In this document: positions 53,063-61,964 of the stretch, piece by piece
How positions within the stretch are numbered: the first letter of the stretch is position 1
Layout: each line of letters opens with the position of its first letter
Source: Kribbella pratensis
GTDB taxonomy: Bacteria > Actinomycetota > Actinomycetes > Propionibacteriales > Kribbellaceae
Reading direction: 5' to 3'
DNA length: 64,000 nucleotides
NCBI RefSeq assembly: GCF_004365355.1
Contig: NZ_SODP01000004.1
Coordinates: 528,266-592,265, forward strand
Position numbers and translations under genes: made by a program
Notes under the pieces: model-generated
The model's database searches: none
What the model saw: only the letters and a program-made list of their open reading frames with translations
Told to the model about the DNA's origin: nothing

Positions 53063-53271
53063 CGTTGGTAACTCTCCCCAAGGTCGACCGAGAATGATCG
53101 ACTGAACGCTAGCAGTGTCCATGGGTCGGCCCGGCAGTTATCCACAGGCGTTGCACCAAGCTGCAGCGTCCGGAGAATCTCAGCTCGTCCGGGCGAGTCC
53201 CAGACGCTGCAGCAGGTGATAGAGCGCGGCGGCAGTGCCGTTCAGCGGTACGCCGTTCTGCTTGACACCGT

Positions 53272-53514
53272 TCATCGGACGATCGAGAGCCCGGTCCGGC
53301 GGTGGCGGGGCTGCTGGTCGGCCAGGACCCGGGACGCGGGCTCGGCCAGGCGGCTGGGCTCCAGCCGGTCGGCCAGCCGGCGCAGTGCGCTGGCGAGGCC
53401 CTCGCGCGGGCTGGTGCGGTTCGCCTTGCGGTCGTGAAGCATGGCGCGGGCCTCGGCGGCGCGCAGCTGCTCGGCAACTCGGTAGCGGGCAACTTCCTGG
53501 TGTTCGGTGATCAT
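53272..53514 (-). CDS. Small basic protein, unknown function
   Basis: An 80-residue, Arg/Ala-rich protein starting MITEHQEVARYRVAEQL with a likely amphipathic helix (about 8-30) and a second helix around LASALRRLADRLEP. AAGGGGAAC lies upstream of ATG 53514. Short proteins of this type recur in actinomycetes, but I do not recognise a named family. Alternative frames over this stretch look less protein-like. The flanking 53063-53271 and 53515-53664 show no gene. Confidence 0.5.
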   Translation of the reverse strand: MITEHQEVARYRVAEQLRAAEARAMLHDRKANRTSPREGLASALRRLADRLEPSRLAEPASRVLADQQPRHRRTGLSIVR

Positions 53515-53664
53515 GATCGTGTTCCCCTTCGGATAATTCCGGTGCAGTAGTGGTTTTCGGCAATGCTTCGCCCGGGTCCCGCCCCAGTCGGCGGGACCTT
53601 GATCGCTTACATCAACCCAACGAACCCGACCGCGCCGATCCGACGCGTGCGGCGTTACTCGGGG

Positions 53665-54501
53665 TCAGACCTTGTAGACCGTGATGTCGCCGGAGACGGT
53701 GCGGGCCCGGAGCATCAGGGCGCGCTCCCCCTCGGCCGGCTTCTCGCCGGGCTCGAGATCACAGCTGATCTGCCCGGTGACGGTCTTCAGGTCGAGGTAC
53801 GTCGGGAGGCCTTCGGGCACCCCGATCTGGACATCGCCGCGGGCCGTCTCGGCCTGGACGCTCGGTCCGTCGGCGATCTCGACCCTGACGTCGCCGGAAC
53901 CGGAGGTGGCGACCGAGTGGTCGCGGATCCGCTCGATGGTGATGTCACCCGAGCCGACCTTGACCGACGTGGGACCGTTGGCCTCGCCCACGGTGACGTC
54001 GCCGGAGCCGGTGCTCAGGCCGAGCGCGTCGCCGGCCTCGTCGATGTCGATCGAACCGGAGCCGGTGCTGGCCTTGACCGCGCCGTCGACCTGCTCGACC
54101 TTGACGTCACCGCTGCCGGTGTTGACACCCAGCTCGCCCTCGACCCGGGTCAGCTGTACGTCGCCGGAGCCGGTGGACAGTCGGGCCGGACCGAGCGGAA
54201 CCTCGGAGGTGATGTCTCCGGAACCGGTCTTCACCCTGGCCTCGAGGACCGCCGAGGTGGCGATCCGGACCTGGATCTCCGGTCCGCGGCGGACGTTGCG
54301 CGGGCCCTCGATGATCAGCTCACCGTCGACGACCTCCACGATCACGTCCTCCTCCCGGCCCTGGTCGACCTCGATGGCGACCGCGGTCCCCGCACCGTCC
54401 GGGTTGGCCTTGAGCTCGACCAGGCCGGAGCCGATCTCGATCCGGATCCGCTCGATCCGATCGTTCTCGTCGTCAGTGATCTGCTGGCTGAAGCCGCTCA
54501 T
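53665..54501 (-). CDS. DUF4097 beta-helix-type protein
   Basis: A 278-residue protein of repeating strands with about ten copies of a 19-residue unit centred on (T/S)GSGD(V/I), for example KTGSGDITSE, STGSGDVQLT and VSGDITVYKV, the pattern of DUF4097/putative adhesin beta-solenoids. No signal is seen, so it may be cytosolic. ATG 54501 gives an ATGA overlap with the upstream ribbon-helix-helix gene; ATG 54510 is possible. The conserved pairing suggests a linked function, which is unknown. Confidence 0.85.
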   Translation of the reverse strand: MSGFSQQITDDENDRIERIRIEIGSGLVELKANPDGAGTAVAIEVDQGREEDVIVEVVDGELIIEGPRNVRRGPEIQVRIATSAVLEARVKTGSGDITSEVPLGPARLSTGSGDVQLTRVEGELGVNTGSGDVKVEQVDGAVKASTGSGSIDIDEAGDALGLSTGSGDVTVGEANGPTSVKVGSGDITIERIRDHSVATSGSGDVRVEIADGPSVQAETARGDVQIGVPEGLPTYLDLKTVTGQISCDLEPGEKPAEGERALMLRARTVSGDITVYKV

Positions 54502-55256
54502 TCGACCCATCCCGTCATCCGTTGTCCCGGGCCGTGTCCGCTCTTGCGTCGTTCCTTGTCCTCGCGGCGCCGGTCGCGGTCGTCACGCCGGCGGTCGCGG
54601 TCCCGGCGGCTGCGCTCCGGGCCGAAGACGCCCTCGTCGCCGAAGGGTCCGTTCGGGCCGAACACGCCGTTCGGACCGAAGACACCGTCGGGGCCGAGCG
54701 GGCCGTTCGGGCCCAGCGGGCCTTCGGGACCGAAGACCGGACCGCGCGGCGGACGCGGCGGCCGGGGCGGACGCGAGCCGCCGCGGCGGCCACGGTCGCT
54801 CAGCTCGGTCATCACGGTGCGCATCAGCCACGCGTTCGAGGAGATGCCCTCGGCATTCGCGGCCTCGTCCACCTTGTTCTTGATCGACATCGGCAGCCGG
54901 AGCGTGATCCGTGCGGTCGGCTCGTCGGCGTCGAACACGAACTGCTCGCTCGCCTCCGCGTCGGCCTCGTCGTCGATGTCGTCGTCGGTCTCGTCCGGAC
55001 CGGTCAGCTGGCTGGGCGCCGGCGTGACCACGAACTCAGGACGGCCACCGGCCATCCGGAGCTCGACCGAGCCCGGGGACAGCTCGCGGCTGATCTCCCC
55101 GGCGGCGTCGGACAGGGCTGAGATGAGGGCCAGGCGGCCCGCGTCATCCAGCGTTGCCCCGAGGCGCTGGGCCACGGAGCGGGTTTGCTCGTCGGCCAGG
55201 GCGGTGGCGTTCTCGACGCTCCGCCGCACCGACTCGAGGTAGTGGTCAAGTTCCAT
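54498..55256 (-). CDS. Ribbon-helix-helix protein with collagen-like tail
   Basis: A 252-residue protein. It has an N-terminal helical region (about 1-60), an acidic stretch (about 87-105), a ribbon-helix-helix DNA-binding motif as in HicB/Arc proteins (about 113-152, TARITLRLPMSIKNKVDEAA), a Pro/Arg linker, then 13 uninterrupted Gly-X-Y triplets (176-214, such as GPEGPLGPNGPLGPD) and an Arg/Asp-rich tail. Cytosolic. It is the first gene of a two-gene unit with the DUF4097 protein. Palindromic TGACGTCA repeats upstream suggest self-control. ATG 55256 is used; 55268 would overlap the first repeat. Confidence 0.8.
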   Translation of the reverse strand: MELDHYLESVRRSVENATALADEQTRSVAQRLGATLDDAGRLALISALSDAAGEISRELSPGSVELRMAGGRPEFVVTPAPSQLTGPDETDDDIDDEADAEASEQFVFDADEPTARITLRLPMSIKNKVDEAANAEGISSNAWLMRTVMTELSDRGRRGGSRPPRPPRPPRGPVFGPEGPLGPNGPLGPDGVFGPNGVFGPNGPFGDEGVFGPERSRRDRDRRRDDRDRRREDKERRKSGHGPGQRMTGWVE

Positions 55257-55267
55257 GACAGCAAGCA

Positions 55268-55308
55268 TGACGTCATCGTGACGTCACTGTCAACCCCTTC
55301 TGATGTCA
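55268..55308. promoter_or_regulatory. Repeated TGACGTCA palindromes, candidate RHH operator
   Basis: TGACGTCA occurs at 55268-55275 and 55279-55286, with TGATGTCA at 55301-55308. Centres are 11 and 22 bases apart, one and two helical turns, between the ribbon-helix-helix gene (start 55256) and the divergent SDR gene (start 55368). Phased short palindromes are the usual target of ribbon-helix-helix dimers. Confidence 0.65.
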
Positions 55309-55367
55309 GGTCGTCGTCAGAGTGGCGGCACAGGCAGAATGACGTGCAGTCAACCAAGGGAGGATCC

Positions 55368-56162
55368 GTGTCCAGAGGGGTACTCATCACCGGCGCGTCC
55401 AGGGGCGTCGGCGCGGCCGCCGCGCAAGCGTTCGCACGAGCCGGCGACCGGGTCGTGCTGCACTGCCGCGGGGCGGTCGACCGCGCCGAGGAGATCCGGG
55501 CCGGACTGCCTGGCGACGGCCATGCGGTGATCGCCGCGGACCTCGGCGACGCGGCCGCAATCCCTGCCCTGGTTGACGAATCGGCCACCACGCTCGGACG
55601 GATCGACGTACTCGTCAACAACGCGGCGATGTTCGTCGACGAGCCGGTCGGCGGTTCGCGCCGGGTCGGCCACCCGCTGGCCGAGACGTCGTACGAGGAG
55701 TGGGTCGCGACCTGGCGCCGTACGTTGGCCGTCAACCTCGAGGGGGCGGCCCATGTGACATGGTGTGTGGCGCGGCAGATGCTCGACAAGAACCCGGCGG
55801 ACGGCGTACGGCGGGGCGCGATCGTCAACGTCGGATCGCGCGGCGCCTATCGCGGCGAGCCGGATGTGCCCGCGTACGGCGCCTCGAAGGCCGGACTGCA
55901 CTCGCTCGGGCAGTCGTTGGCGGCATCGTTGGCGCCACATGACATCAGCGTGACGTCAATCGCGCCCGGATTCATCGCCACGGACATGACCGAGAGCTTC
56001 CTGGCGGGTCCCGGCGGCGACGCGATCCGGGCGCAGAGCCCGTTCGACCGGGTCGCCACCGCCGAGGAGGTCGGCGACGCGATCTTCTGGCTCGCCTCAC
56101 CGCAGGCGAACTGGGCGAGCGGAGCGGTCCTCGACTTCAACGGCGCGTCGTACCTGCACTGA
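55368..56162 (+). CDS. Short-chain dehydrogenase/reductase (FabG-like)
   Basis: A 264-residue SDR: cofactor motif VLITGASRGVGAAAA, NNAA in VLVNNAAMF, Ser in IVNVGSRGAYRG, YxxSK in YGASKAG, and the C-terminal ATAEEVGDAIFWLASPQANW-like end ending ASGAVLDFNGASYLH. An intact active enzyme of classical SDR type; the substrate is unknown. GTG 55368 has GGGAGGA upstream. Divergent from the RHH-DUF4097 pair and likely affected by the same operator region. Confidence 0.9.
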   Translation: MSRGVLITGASRGVGAAAAQAFARAGDRVVLHCRGAVDRAEEIRAGLPGDGHAVIAADLGDAAAIPALVDESATTLGRIDVLVNNAAMFVDEPVGGSRRVGHPLAETSYEEWVATWRRTLAVNLEGAAHVTWCVARQMLDKNPADGVRRGAIVNVGSRGAYRGEPDVPAYGASKAGLHSLGQSLAASLAPHDISVTSIAPGFIATDMTESFLAGPGGDAIRAQSPFDRVATAEEVGDAIFWLASPQANWASGAVLDFNGASYLH

Positions 56163-56164
56163 AC

Positions 56165-56180
56165 CGGCAACCTGTTGCCG
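56165..56180. terminator. Short terminator-like hairpin after the SDR gene
   Basis: CGGCAA-CCTG-TTGCCG, a 6-bp stem two bases after the stop codon. Short, with no T tract, so a modest call. Confidence 0.45.
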
Positions 56181-56359
56181 ATGGCCACGGACGTCCGCTG
56201 CACCCGTCTGAGCCCGGTCCCGTAACAGATCCTTGTTGGCTCAGTTATCTAGTAACAACGGGTGAGCTTCCGGATACCTGGAGAGGGGTCCGGACCGGTC
56301 AACCCGCCGTCCGGTGCACCCGTCCGTCGCCGGGCTCGTCGTACAACGGGAGCCTCTTC

Positions 56360-58492
56360 ATGCGTTTCGCCCGCATCACCCTGGGCCTGCTGCTGTCGCT
56401 GGCAGGCCTGGTGGCCACCGTGGCCGGAGCCGTCGCCGCCTTCTGGCTGGTCGGTCCGGACAACACGATCTCGACCCCCAGCCGTGAGTTCGCCAGTTCG
56501 GGTCTCGCGGTCGTCACCGCGCCCACGCTGCTCGACCGGCACGGCCCGACGCTGCACGTCAACGCGTCCGGCGACAAGCCGCTGTTCGTCGGTATCGGGC
56601 AGGACCTCGACGTTCGCGACTATCTCGCCGGGTCGGCGCACACCCAACTGATCCGCTTCGAGCCGCCGGGCACGTTCGGCACGCAGGACCTGCGCGGCCG
56701 CAACGGCAAGCTGACGCCGCCCGGCCAGCTCGACTGGTGGGTCGCGCAGTCGGCCTCCGGCTCGCAGTCGCTGAGCTGGCCCATGCAGGACGGCCGGTAC
56801 GAGGTCGTCGTGATGAACGCGGACGGCACCCCGGCCGTCGGAGCGCACGTGAGCTTCGGGGTGCAGATGCACCGGCTCTTCGGTATTTGCCTGCTGGTCT
56901 TGGGTGCGGGTGTCTTGGTGCTGGCGCTGGGGCTGGCGCTGATGTTCCGTCGCCCGAAGGTCGCGGTCGCGGCTGACGCCGAGGCGACGACCGAGATCCC
57001 GCTGCCCGTCACCTCGCGCATCCCGGTCCTGGTTCCAGTCGCAGCCAGTACGTCGGACGCCAACGAGCCGGCGTACCGGGTGTCGCCATTCGCGCCTGAG
57101 CGGGTCAGCCCGTTCGCCACTACCCAGCCGAAGCCCCCGGCCGCCAAGCCGAAGCCGGCAACGCCCGCTCCGATCAAGCCGACGCCGCTGCCGGCCGCGC
57201 CGATGTTCATGTCGGCCGCGGCTGTCGCCCGGGCCAAGTCGCCGGCCCTGATCGGCGCCGGCGCCTCCCAGCAGCCCGAGTCGCCGCTGTACGCCGAACC
57301 GGTGGACCGCACCGGGACCATCGAGCACGCCGAGACCGTCCAGAGCACCGAAACTGTCGAGCACGCGGAGACCGTCCAGCACACCGAGACGATCGAGCGC
57401 ACCGAGACCGTCGAGCGCACCGAGACCGTGGAGCGCACCGAGACCGTCGAGCCGGAGACCGTTCCGCTCGCCGCGTCGCCCGAGTTCGAGAAGAGCGACG
57501 AGGCGGTCCGCCGTACGGCCGCCCTGCTGGCCAGCGGTGCTTTGTTGCTGACGACAACGAGCTGCGGTCTGATGCCGCCGAAGAACAGCCTGGCCGCGCC
57601 GGACAGCCGTCCGGCCGTCACGCTCGCCGACGCACAGGCCGTCGTCCAGCGCTACAACCAGCTCAACAACCAGGCGAACCGGACACGCGACGCCAAGCTC
57701 TCCGCGACGATCGAGGGCAACCCGACGCTCGCGCAGACCCAGGCGGGCTTCGCGATCGGGCGCAAGCTCGATGCCGCCGGCAAGGACGTCTCGAAGCCGT
57801 TCAGCTACACCGACCCGGAGATCGGCGCACCGCAGTTCGCGTCGTACCCGATGCGGTTCGTGGTCAGCTCGGGCGTCTCCAATGCGCCGGGCAACCGGCA
57901 GCTCGGCGTCTGGCAGCGGCAGAACGCCGGCAGCCCGTGGCTGTTGACTCACTCGGTCTACCCGCCGAAGGGGGTCGAGTTGCCGTCGGTCGACGGTATG
58001 CGCACGCCGGAGAAGAGCGACCTGAAGAAGCTGCAGAGTCAGCCGGCAACAGTCGCGAAGGACCTCGCGGCGTACCTGAGCGGCGGCCCGAACGCGCCGC
58101 AGTCGAAGCTGTTCACGCCGTCACCCGCCCTCTCGAGCCTGCGCAAGCTGCGTGCGACGTCGAAGGCCAATGACACCGCGGAGCCGTACATCGCGAGCGT
58201 GACCGACGCGTTCGCAGCGTCCGGCGAGCCGCTGACCTTCATCACGTCGTCCGGCGACGCACTGGTGTTCCTCACGCTCACCGAGCAGTATCTGCAGCGT
58301 GTCGAGCCGGGCTCGAACGCGTACTGGACCAGCGGCGAGGCGACCGCCTTCAGCAGCATGGTCAAGTACACGCAGAGCCTGCACCAGGACTACCTCCACC
58401 AGGTCGCCCTGGTCATCCCCACCAAGTCCACCGACGAAGCAGTCCGCGTCCTCTCCATCGACCCCCAACTAATCGGCGCCGGCGGGTCCTGA
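56360..58492 (+). CDS. Membrane protein fused to a lipoprotein-like domain
   Basis: A 710-residue protein in two halves. The first (1-370) has a membrane segment (7-30), an extracytosolic domain, a second segment (about 172-193) and a Pro/Ala-rich cytosolic stretch. That stretch ends with (E/Q)xxET(V/I) hexads at 316-367, including three exact ERTETV copies. The second half opens with a lipoprotein-like signal inside the chain (VRRTAALLASGALLLTTTSC, Cys402) and continues as a 310-residue domain (AQAVVQRYNQLNNQANR, FITSSGDALVFLT) like DUF8094-type lipoproteins. No internal start codon precedes the second signal, so this appears to be a true gene fusion. Confidence 0.75.
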   Translation: MRFARITLGLLLSLAGLVATVAGAVAAFWLVGPDNTISTPSREFASSGLAVVTAPTLLDRHGPTLHVNASGDKPLFVGIGQDLDVRDYLAGSAHTQLIRFEPPGTFGTQDLRGRNGKLTPPGQLDWWVAQSASGSQSLSWPMQDGRYEVVVMNADGTPAVGAHVSFGVQMHRLFGICLLVLGAGVLVLALGLALMFRRPKVAVAADAEATTEIPLPVTSRIPVLVPVAASTSDANEPAYRVSPFAPERVSPFATTQPKPPAAKPKPATPAPIKPTPLPAAPMFMSAAAVARAKSPALIGAGASQQPESPLYAEPVDRTGTIEHAETVQSTETVEHAETVQHTETIERTETVERTETVERTETVEPETVPLAASPEFEKSDEAVRRTAALLASGALLLTTTSCGLMPPKNSLAAPDSRPAVTLADAQAVVQRYNQLNNQANRTRDAKLSATIEGNPTLAQTQAGFAIGRKLDAAGKDVSKPFSYTDPEIGAPQFASYPMRFVVSSGVSNAPGNRQLGVWQRQNAGSPWLLTHSVYPPKGVELPSVDGMRTPEKSDLKKLQSQPATVAKDLAAYLSGGPNAPQSKLFTPSPALSSLRKLRATSKANDTAEPYIASVTDAFAASGEPLTFITSSGDALVFLTLTEQYLQRVEPGSNAYWTSGEATAFSSMVKYTQSLHQDYLHQVALVIPTKSTDEAVRVLSIDPQLIGAGGS

Positions 58493-58843
58493 CATCAGCC
58501 ACCGCCATCGCGGCTGCTCAGTCACCACACAGGCAGCCGCGAGCACGCTGACGACCACCGCGACGATGACCGGCCACGCGAACCACGCGGCCACGACGGC
58601 GGCGACCAGTTGCAGCAGCACCAGCAAGACGGTGACGACGCCAGGCACCGGTACGACGACGCGCGGCTTGTCGCCCGGCGTCTGGAAGATCGTCGGCAGG
58701 CCGATGAGCACGACGACCGAGGCGATCGCCAGCAGGATCGAATGCGGCGCGAGCGCCCACGGTGTACCGATCCAGGCGATCAACTCGGTGGCAAAGCGGA
58801 GCGCTGAGGCAAGGCGACTGTCCGGCGCGGTCTGCGTGGTCAC
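58469..58843 (-). CDS. Small multi-span membrane protein
   Basis: A 124-residue protein with three hydrophobic segments (about 32-52, 66-90, 90-108) and a short basic tail. It resembles uncharacterised small actinomycete membrane proteins with an LATELIAWIG-like start (here RFATELIAWIGTPWAL). Its end overlaps the convergent fused gene by 24 bases. Function unknown. Confidence 0.68.
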   Translation of the reverse strand: MTTQTAPDSRLASALRFATELIAWIGTPWALAPHSILLAIASVVVLIGLPTIFQTPGDKPRVVVPVPGVVTVLLVLLQLVAAVVAAWFAWPVIVAVVVSVLAAACVVTEQPRWRWLMSGPAGAD

Positions 58844-58954
58844 GGCGGAACGATGTCATATCTCGTTGAGAAGTCAGTGGCAAGCGGTTGCCGGAAGATA
58901 GTTCCGGCTGATTGACTCTCGGGGTGAGGTTTTTCCCACCGCCTGGGAGTTTCA

Positions 58955-61456
58955 GTGGATATCACCCGTCGCCGCCTGCTGTCCTTCGTTCCCGCCACCG
59001 CCCTGTTGACCGCGGTCAACCCGGCTCCGGCCGCCCGTGCTGACGGGCGGACGGTGAGCGCCGAGCCCGGTCAGTTGCTGGCCAATGCGATCGCGATCTA
59101 CGCCGGTACGGCGGAATCGAACGCGCGCGCCGAGGTCGCCGCGAAGGTCGCCTCGATCGACAGCACGGCGCGGACCTGGTTGGCCGCGCTCGACCGCGCC
59201 GGTGCCGGCGAGCTGTTCGCCGGCCTGCCCCTGGGCACGAGCGATCCGAACCTCAGCTCGTCGTACCAGCACCTCTACGAGATCGCGCTCGCCTTCCGCC
59301 GGCCCGGTCCGGCATCCGACCTGCAGGGCAACGAGCAGGTGCGCGCCAGGATCGCGGAGAAACTGCTCTGGCTGCACGAGAACTATTACGGCGACCAGTC
59401 GAAGGGCTACTACGGCAACTGGTTCACCTGGGAGATCGGCATCTCGACGTTCGTGTCGAAGACGCTCGCGCTGATCGACGCCCCGACCGACCTGATCACG
59501 CAGTACGTCGCCTCGATGGACGCGTACCTGCGCAACGGGAAGGACGGGGACGTCGACCTCGACTCGCGCTTCCACACCGGCGCGAACCTCGTCGACATCA
59601 CCGCGAACCGCGTACTCCAGGGCGCCCTGCTGAACGACGACGCGCGGATCCGGAAGGCGCTGCAGGACCAGTTCACGGTCTTCGCGACGATCGACCCGTA
59701 CAACCTCCAGCACGACGTCACCGACGGGTACTACGCGGACGGCTCGTTCATCCAGCACGCGTCGGTCGCGTACACGGGTTCGTACGGAAAGGGCCTGCTC
59801 AGCCGGGTCGTGCAGACGATCAAGACACTCGCGGGGACCGACTACGCGCAGGGTGGCGACCTGGTCGGCGTGGTGCAGGGCTGGGTCGAGGACGGGTTCG
59901 CGCCGCTGATCTTCGAGGGCTGGATGATGGAGATCGTCAAGGGTCGCGCGGTCTCGCGGACGGCGACCGGGTACGACGACGTCGCGGTCGTCGTCGAGGC
60001 GATCGTCGACCTGGCCGACTACGCGACCGGCGTGGATGCCCTGCGCCTGAAGGCGTTCGCGAAGTTCACCGCGCGGCCCACGATCAACCTGAACTCGTTC
60101 GTCTCGCCGGTCAGCATCGGCCGGTTCGCGGATCTGAAGAACGATCCCGCCATCGTCCCGGCTGACCTGAATCCCGAGGCGAGTACGACGGCCTTCAACG
60201 CCATGGACCGGACCGTGCATCGACGGCCCGGGTACGCGTTCGCGGTCGCGCGGAACTCGCAGCGGATCAGCAAGTACGAGTACATGAGCGGCGAGAACCT
60301 GATGCCATGGTTCCAGGGCGACGGCGCGCACTACCTCTACCTGGCGGGCGAGGACCAGACGAAGTCGTTCGGCATCGACTACTACACGACGGTCTCGCCG
60401 TACGCGCTCGGCGGCGTGACGGCGCCGGTCGAGACGCGCAAGACGGTGCCGGAGCTGTACGGGACGGCGTACTACGACAATCCGCCGACCTTCACCGCGT
60501 CGTCGGAGTCGCAGAACACCTACGTGTACTTCCCGAGCGGCACCAACGTCCACTCCGGCGGCGCGACCCTCGACGCGTACGGCGCGGTCGGCTGGATGCA
60601 GTCGGACGATTTCGCGTACGCGTCGCGCGCGAGCCTGCCGGACGACTTCGTGGTCTACAAGAACGCGTCGGCGACCAAGTCGTGGTTCCTCCTCGACGAC
60701 GAGGTCGTCGTACTCGCGGCCGGCGTCGGCGACGCGACCCGCGCGGTCACAACCACCCTCGACACCCGCATCGCCGGCGCAACCGACCCTGTCACGATCA
60801 CCGGCGTACGTCGCGACGGCCGCCCGTGGACCGGCTCCGGCACGGTCACCCCACGATGGCTCCGGTACGCCAACAGCACGGCCTCCATCGGCTACCACTT
60901 CCTCCAGCCGACCGAGCTTTCAGTCGATGTGCAGGCGATCACCCGGAGCCGGCGCGTCGTACGCACGTCCAACCCGGACACCGCGATCACCAAACAGGTC
61001 TTCGCTCTCACCGCCACCCAACCCGCCGGCGCCAACGGATCCTTGGCTTACGCATTGGTGCCTAACGCAACAGAGTCCGCGCTGAAGGCGTACCAGCACA
61101 ACCGGATCCTGACCCTTGCCAACACCGTTAAAGTGCAGGCGATCCAGCACCTGGGCCTGCGCCTGACGGCTGCCAACACCTTCACCCCCGGAGCTCACAA
61201 CCTTCCCGGGCTCACGATCGACGGTCCAGCGTCGCTGCTCCTCCGCCGTCAATCGTCGAGCGTGCAGGTTGCGGTGTCCGATCCGACGGCGCAGCGCGAC
61301 ACGATCACCCTCAACCTCTGGGCGCAGTACCTTAAGCCCGCGACGCCCGTACCAGGCGTTCAGGTGACGCGGACACTCACCGGCACGCGACTGACCTTCA
61401 CCACCCGCCACACCTACGGGAGCAGTCTGGCGATCAAGCTTCTTCCAGCTTGGTGA
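58955..61456 (+). CDS. Polysaccharide lyase family 8 (hyaluronate/chondroitin/xanthan lyase-like)
   Basis: An 833-residue exported lyase that cleaves acidic polysaccharides by beta-elimination. Twin-arginine-like signal DITRRRLLSFVPATALL, an (alpha/alpha) toroid with WFTWEIGIST and the catalytic set Asn211 (TGANLVDI), His268 and Tyr277 (FIQHASVAYTGSYG, the family's H-x8-Y spacing), then the beta-sandwich domains (MDRTVHRRPGYAFAVARNS, MSGENLMPWFQGDGAHYLY). The substrate among hyaluronan, chondroitin, alginate and xanthan cannot be decided. GTG 58955. Overlaps the convergent MarR gene by 23 bases. Confidence 0.93.
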   Translation: MDITRRRLLSFVPATALLTAVNPAPAARADGRTVSAEPGQLLANAIAIYAGTAESNARAEVAAKVASIDSTARTWLAALDRAGAGELFAGLPLGTSDPNLSSSYQHLYEIALAFRRPGPASDLQGNEQVRARIAEKLLWLHENYYGDQSKGYYGNWFTWEIGISTFVSKTLALIDAPTDLITQYVASMDAYLRNGKDGDVDLDSRFHTGANLVDITANRVLQGALLNDDARIRKALQDQFTVFATIDPYNLQHDVTDGYYADGSFIQHASVAYTGSYGKGLLSRVVQTIKTLAGTDYAQGGDLVGVVQGWVEDGFAPLIFEGWMMEIVKGRAVSRTATGYDDVAVVVEAIVDLADYATGVDALRLKAFAKFTARPTINLNSFVSPVSIGRFADLKNDPAIVPADLNPEASTTAFNAMDRTVHRRPGYAFAVARNSQRISKYEYMSGENLMPWFQGDGAHYLYLAGEDQTKSFGIDYYTTVSPYALGGVTAPVETRKTVPELYGTAYYDNPPTFTASSESQNTYVYFPSGTNVHSGGATLDAYGAVGWMQSDDFAYASRASLPDDFVVYKNASATKSWFLLDDEVVVLAAGVGDATRAVTTTLDTRIAGATDPVTITGVRRDGRPWTGSGTVTPRWLRYANSTASIGYHFLQPTELSVDVQAITRSRRVVRTSNPDTAITKQVFALTATQPAGANGSLAYALVPNATESALKAYQHNRILTLANTVKVQAIQHLGLRLTAANTFTPGAHNLPGLTIDGPASLLLRRQSSSVQVAVSDPTAQRDTITLNLWAQYLKPATPVPGVQVTRTLTGTRLTFTTRHTYGSSLAIKLLPAW

Positions 61457-61964
61457 TGATCGCCTGCATGGTGGCGAGCGTCGTCCGGAGGTCGTCGAGG
61501 TCGACGGCCTTCGCGAGCTGCGACGTCCACGGGTGCTGGGCGACCGCGATCTGGCGGATCGCCCAGTAGCCGGCCTCGGTGCAGGCGAGCAGCTTCGCGC
61601 GCCGGTGGGCCGGGTTCGGTCGGTACTCCGCCAGCCTGCGCTCCACAAGCAGGTCCGCGATGCGCTGCACACCCTGCCGGCTGACGCCCATGATCCGGCC
61701 GACGTCGGCGACCGACCGCGGCTCGTCGAGCACCCCGCCCAGCACCTGCCACCACGCAGCCGTCAGGCCGCCGTGCGCAGCGAGGTCCTGGGCGGCCTCC
61801 ATCAGCCGCGCGTTCAGCCGGAAGGTGGCGAGGACGACATCCGTCAACACCGCACCACCTTCCGACTGTTTCGTCGGCTTCGGCCACTCTTCCCGAGGTG
61901 GAACCGTCATCCGACCATCATCGGGTACGCCGGTCCGCGCCAGCCGAACCGGCTCTCGCGTCAT
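61434..61964 (-). CDS. MarR-family transcriptional regulator
   Basis: A 176-residue winged-helix regulator with an extended N-terminus: LTAAWWQVLGGVLDEPRSVA, recognition region GRIMGVSRQGVQRIADLLVE, and PAHRRAKLLACTEAGYWAI. It overlaps the DJ-1/PfpI gene by four bases and is thus its operon partner. The twin GACAACAT-containing palindromes upstream of that gene are its likely site. A start at 61910 (MTVPPREEW) is possible. Confidence 0.85.
   Translation of the reverse strand: MTREPVRLARTGVPDDGRMTVPPREEWPKPTKQSEGGAVLTDVVLATFRLNARLMEAAQDLAAHGGLTAAWWQVLGGVLDEPRSVADVGRIMGVSRQGVQRIADLLVERRLAEYRPNPAHRRAKLLACTEAGYWAIRQIAVAQHPWTSQLAKAVDLDDLRTTLATMQAIITKLEEA

Noticed and set aside
53180..53563. Alternative frames over the small gene at 53272-53514
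   Set aside because: Composition is less protein-like and no ribosome site precedes their starts.
54640..54770. GC-rich tandem repeats on the plus strand
   Set aside because: They are the coding repeats of the collagen-like Gly-X-Y triplets on the minus strand.
57300..57460. Tandem short repeats that could suggest a CRISPR array or satellite
   Set aside because: Repeats are 18-base, in frame, and encode the (E/Q)xxET(V/I) hexads of the fused membrane protein; there are no spacers.
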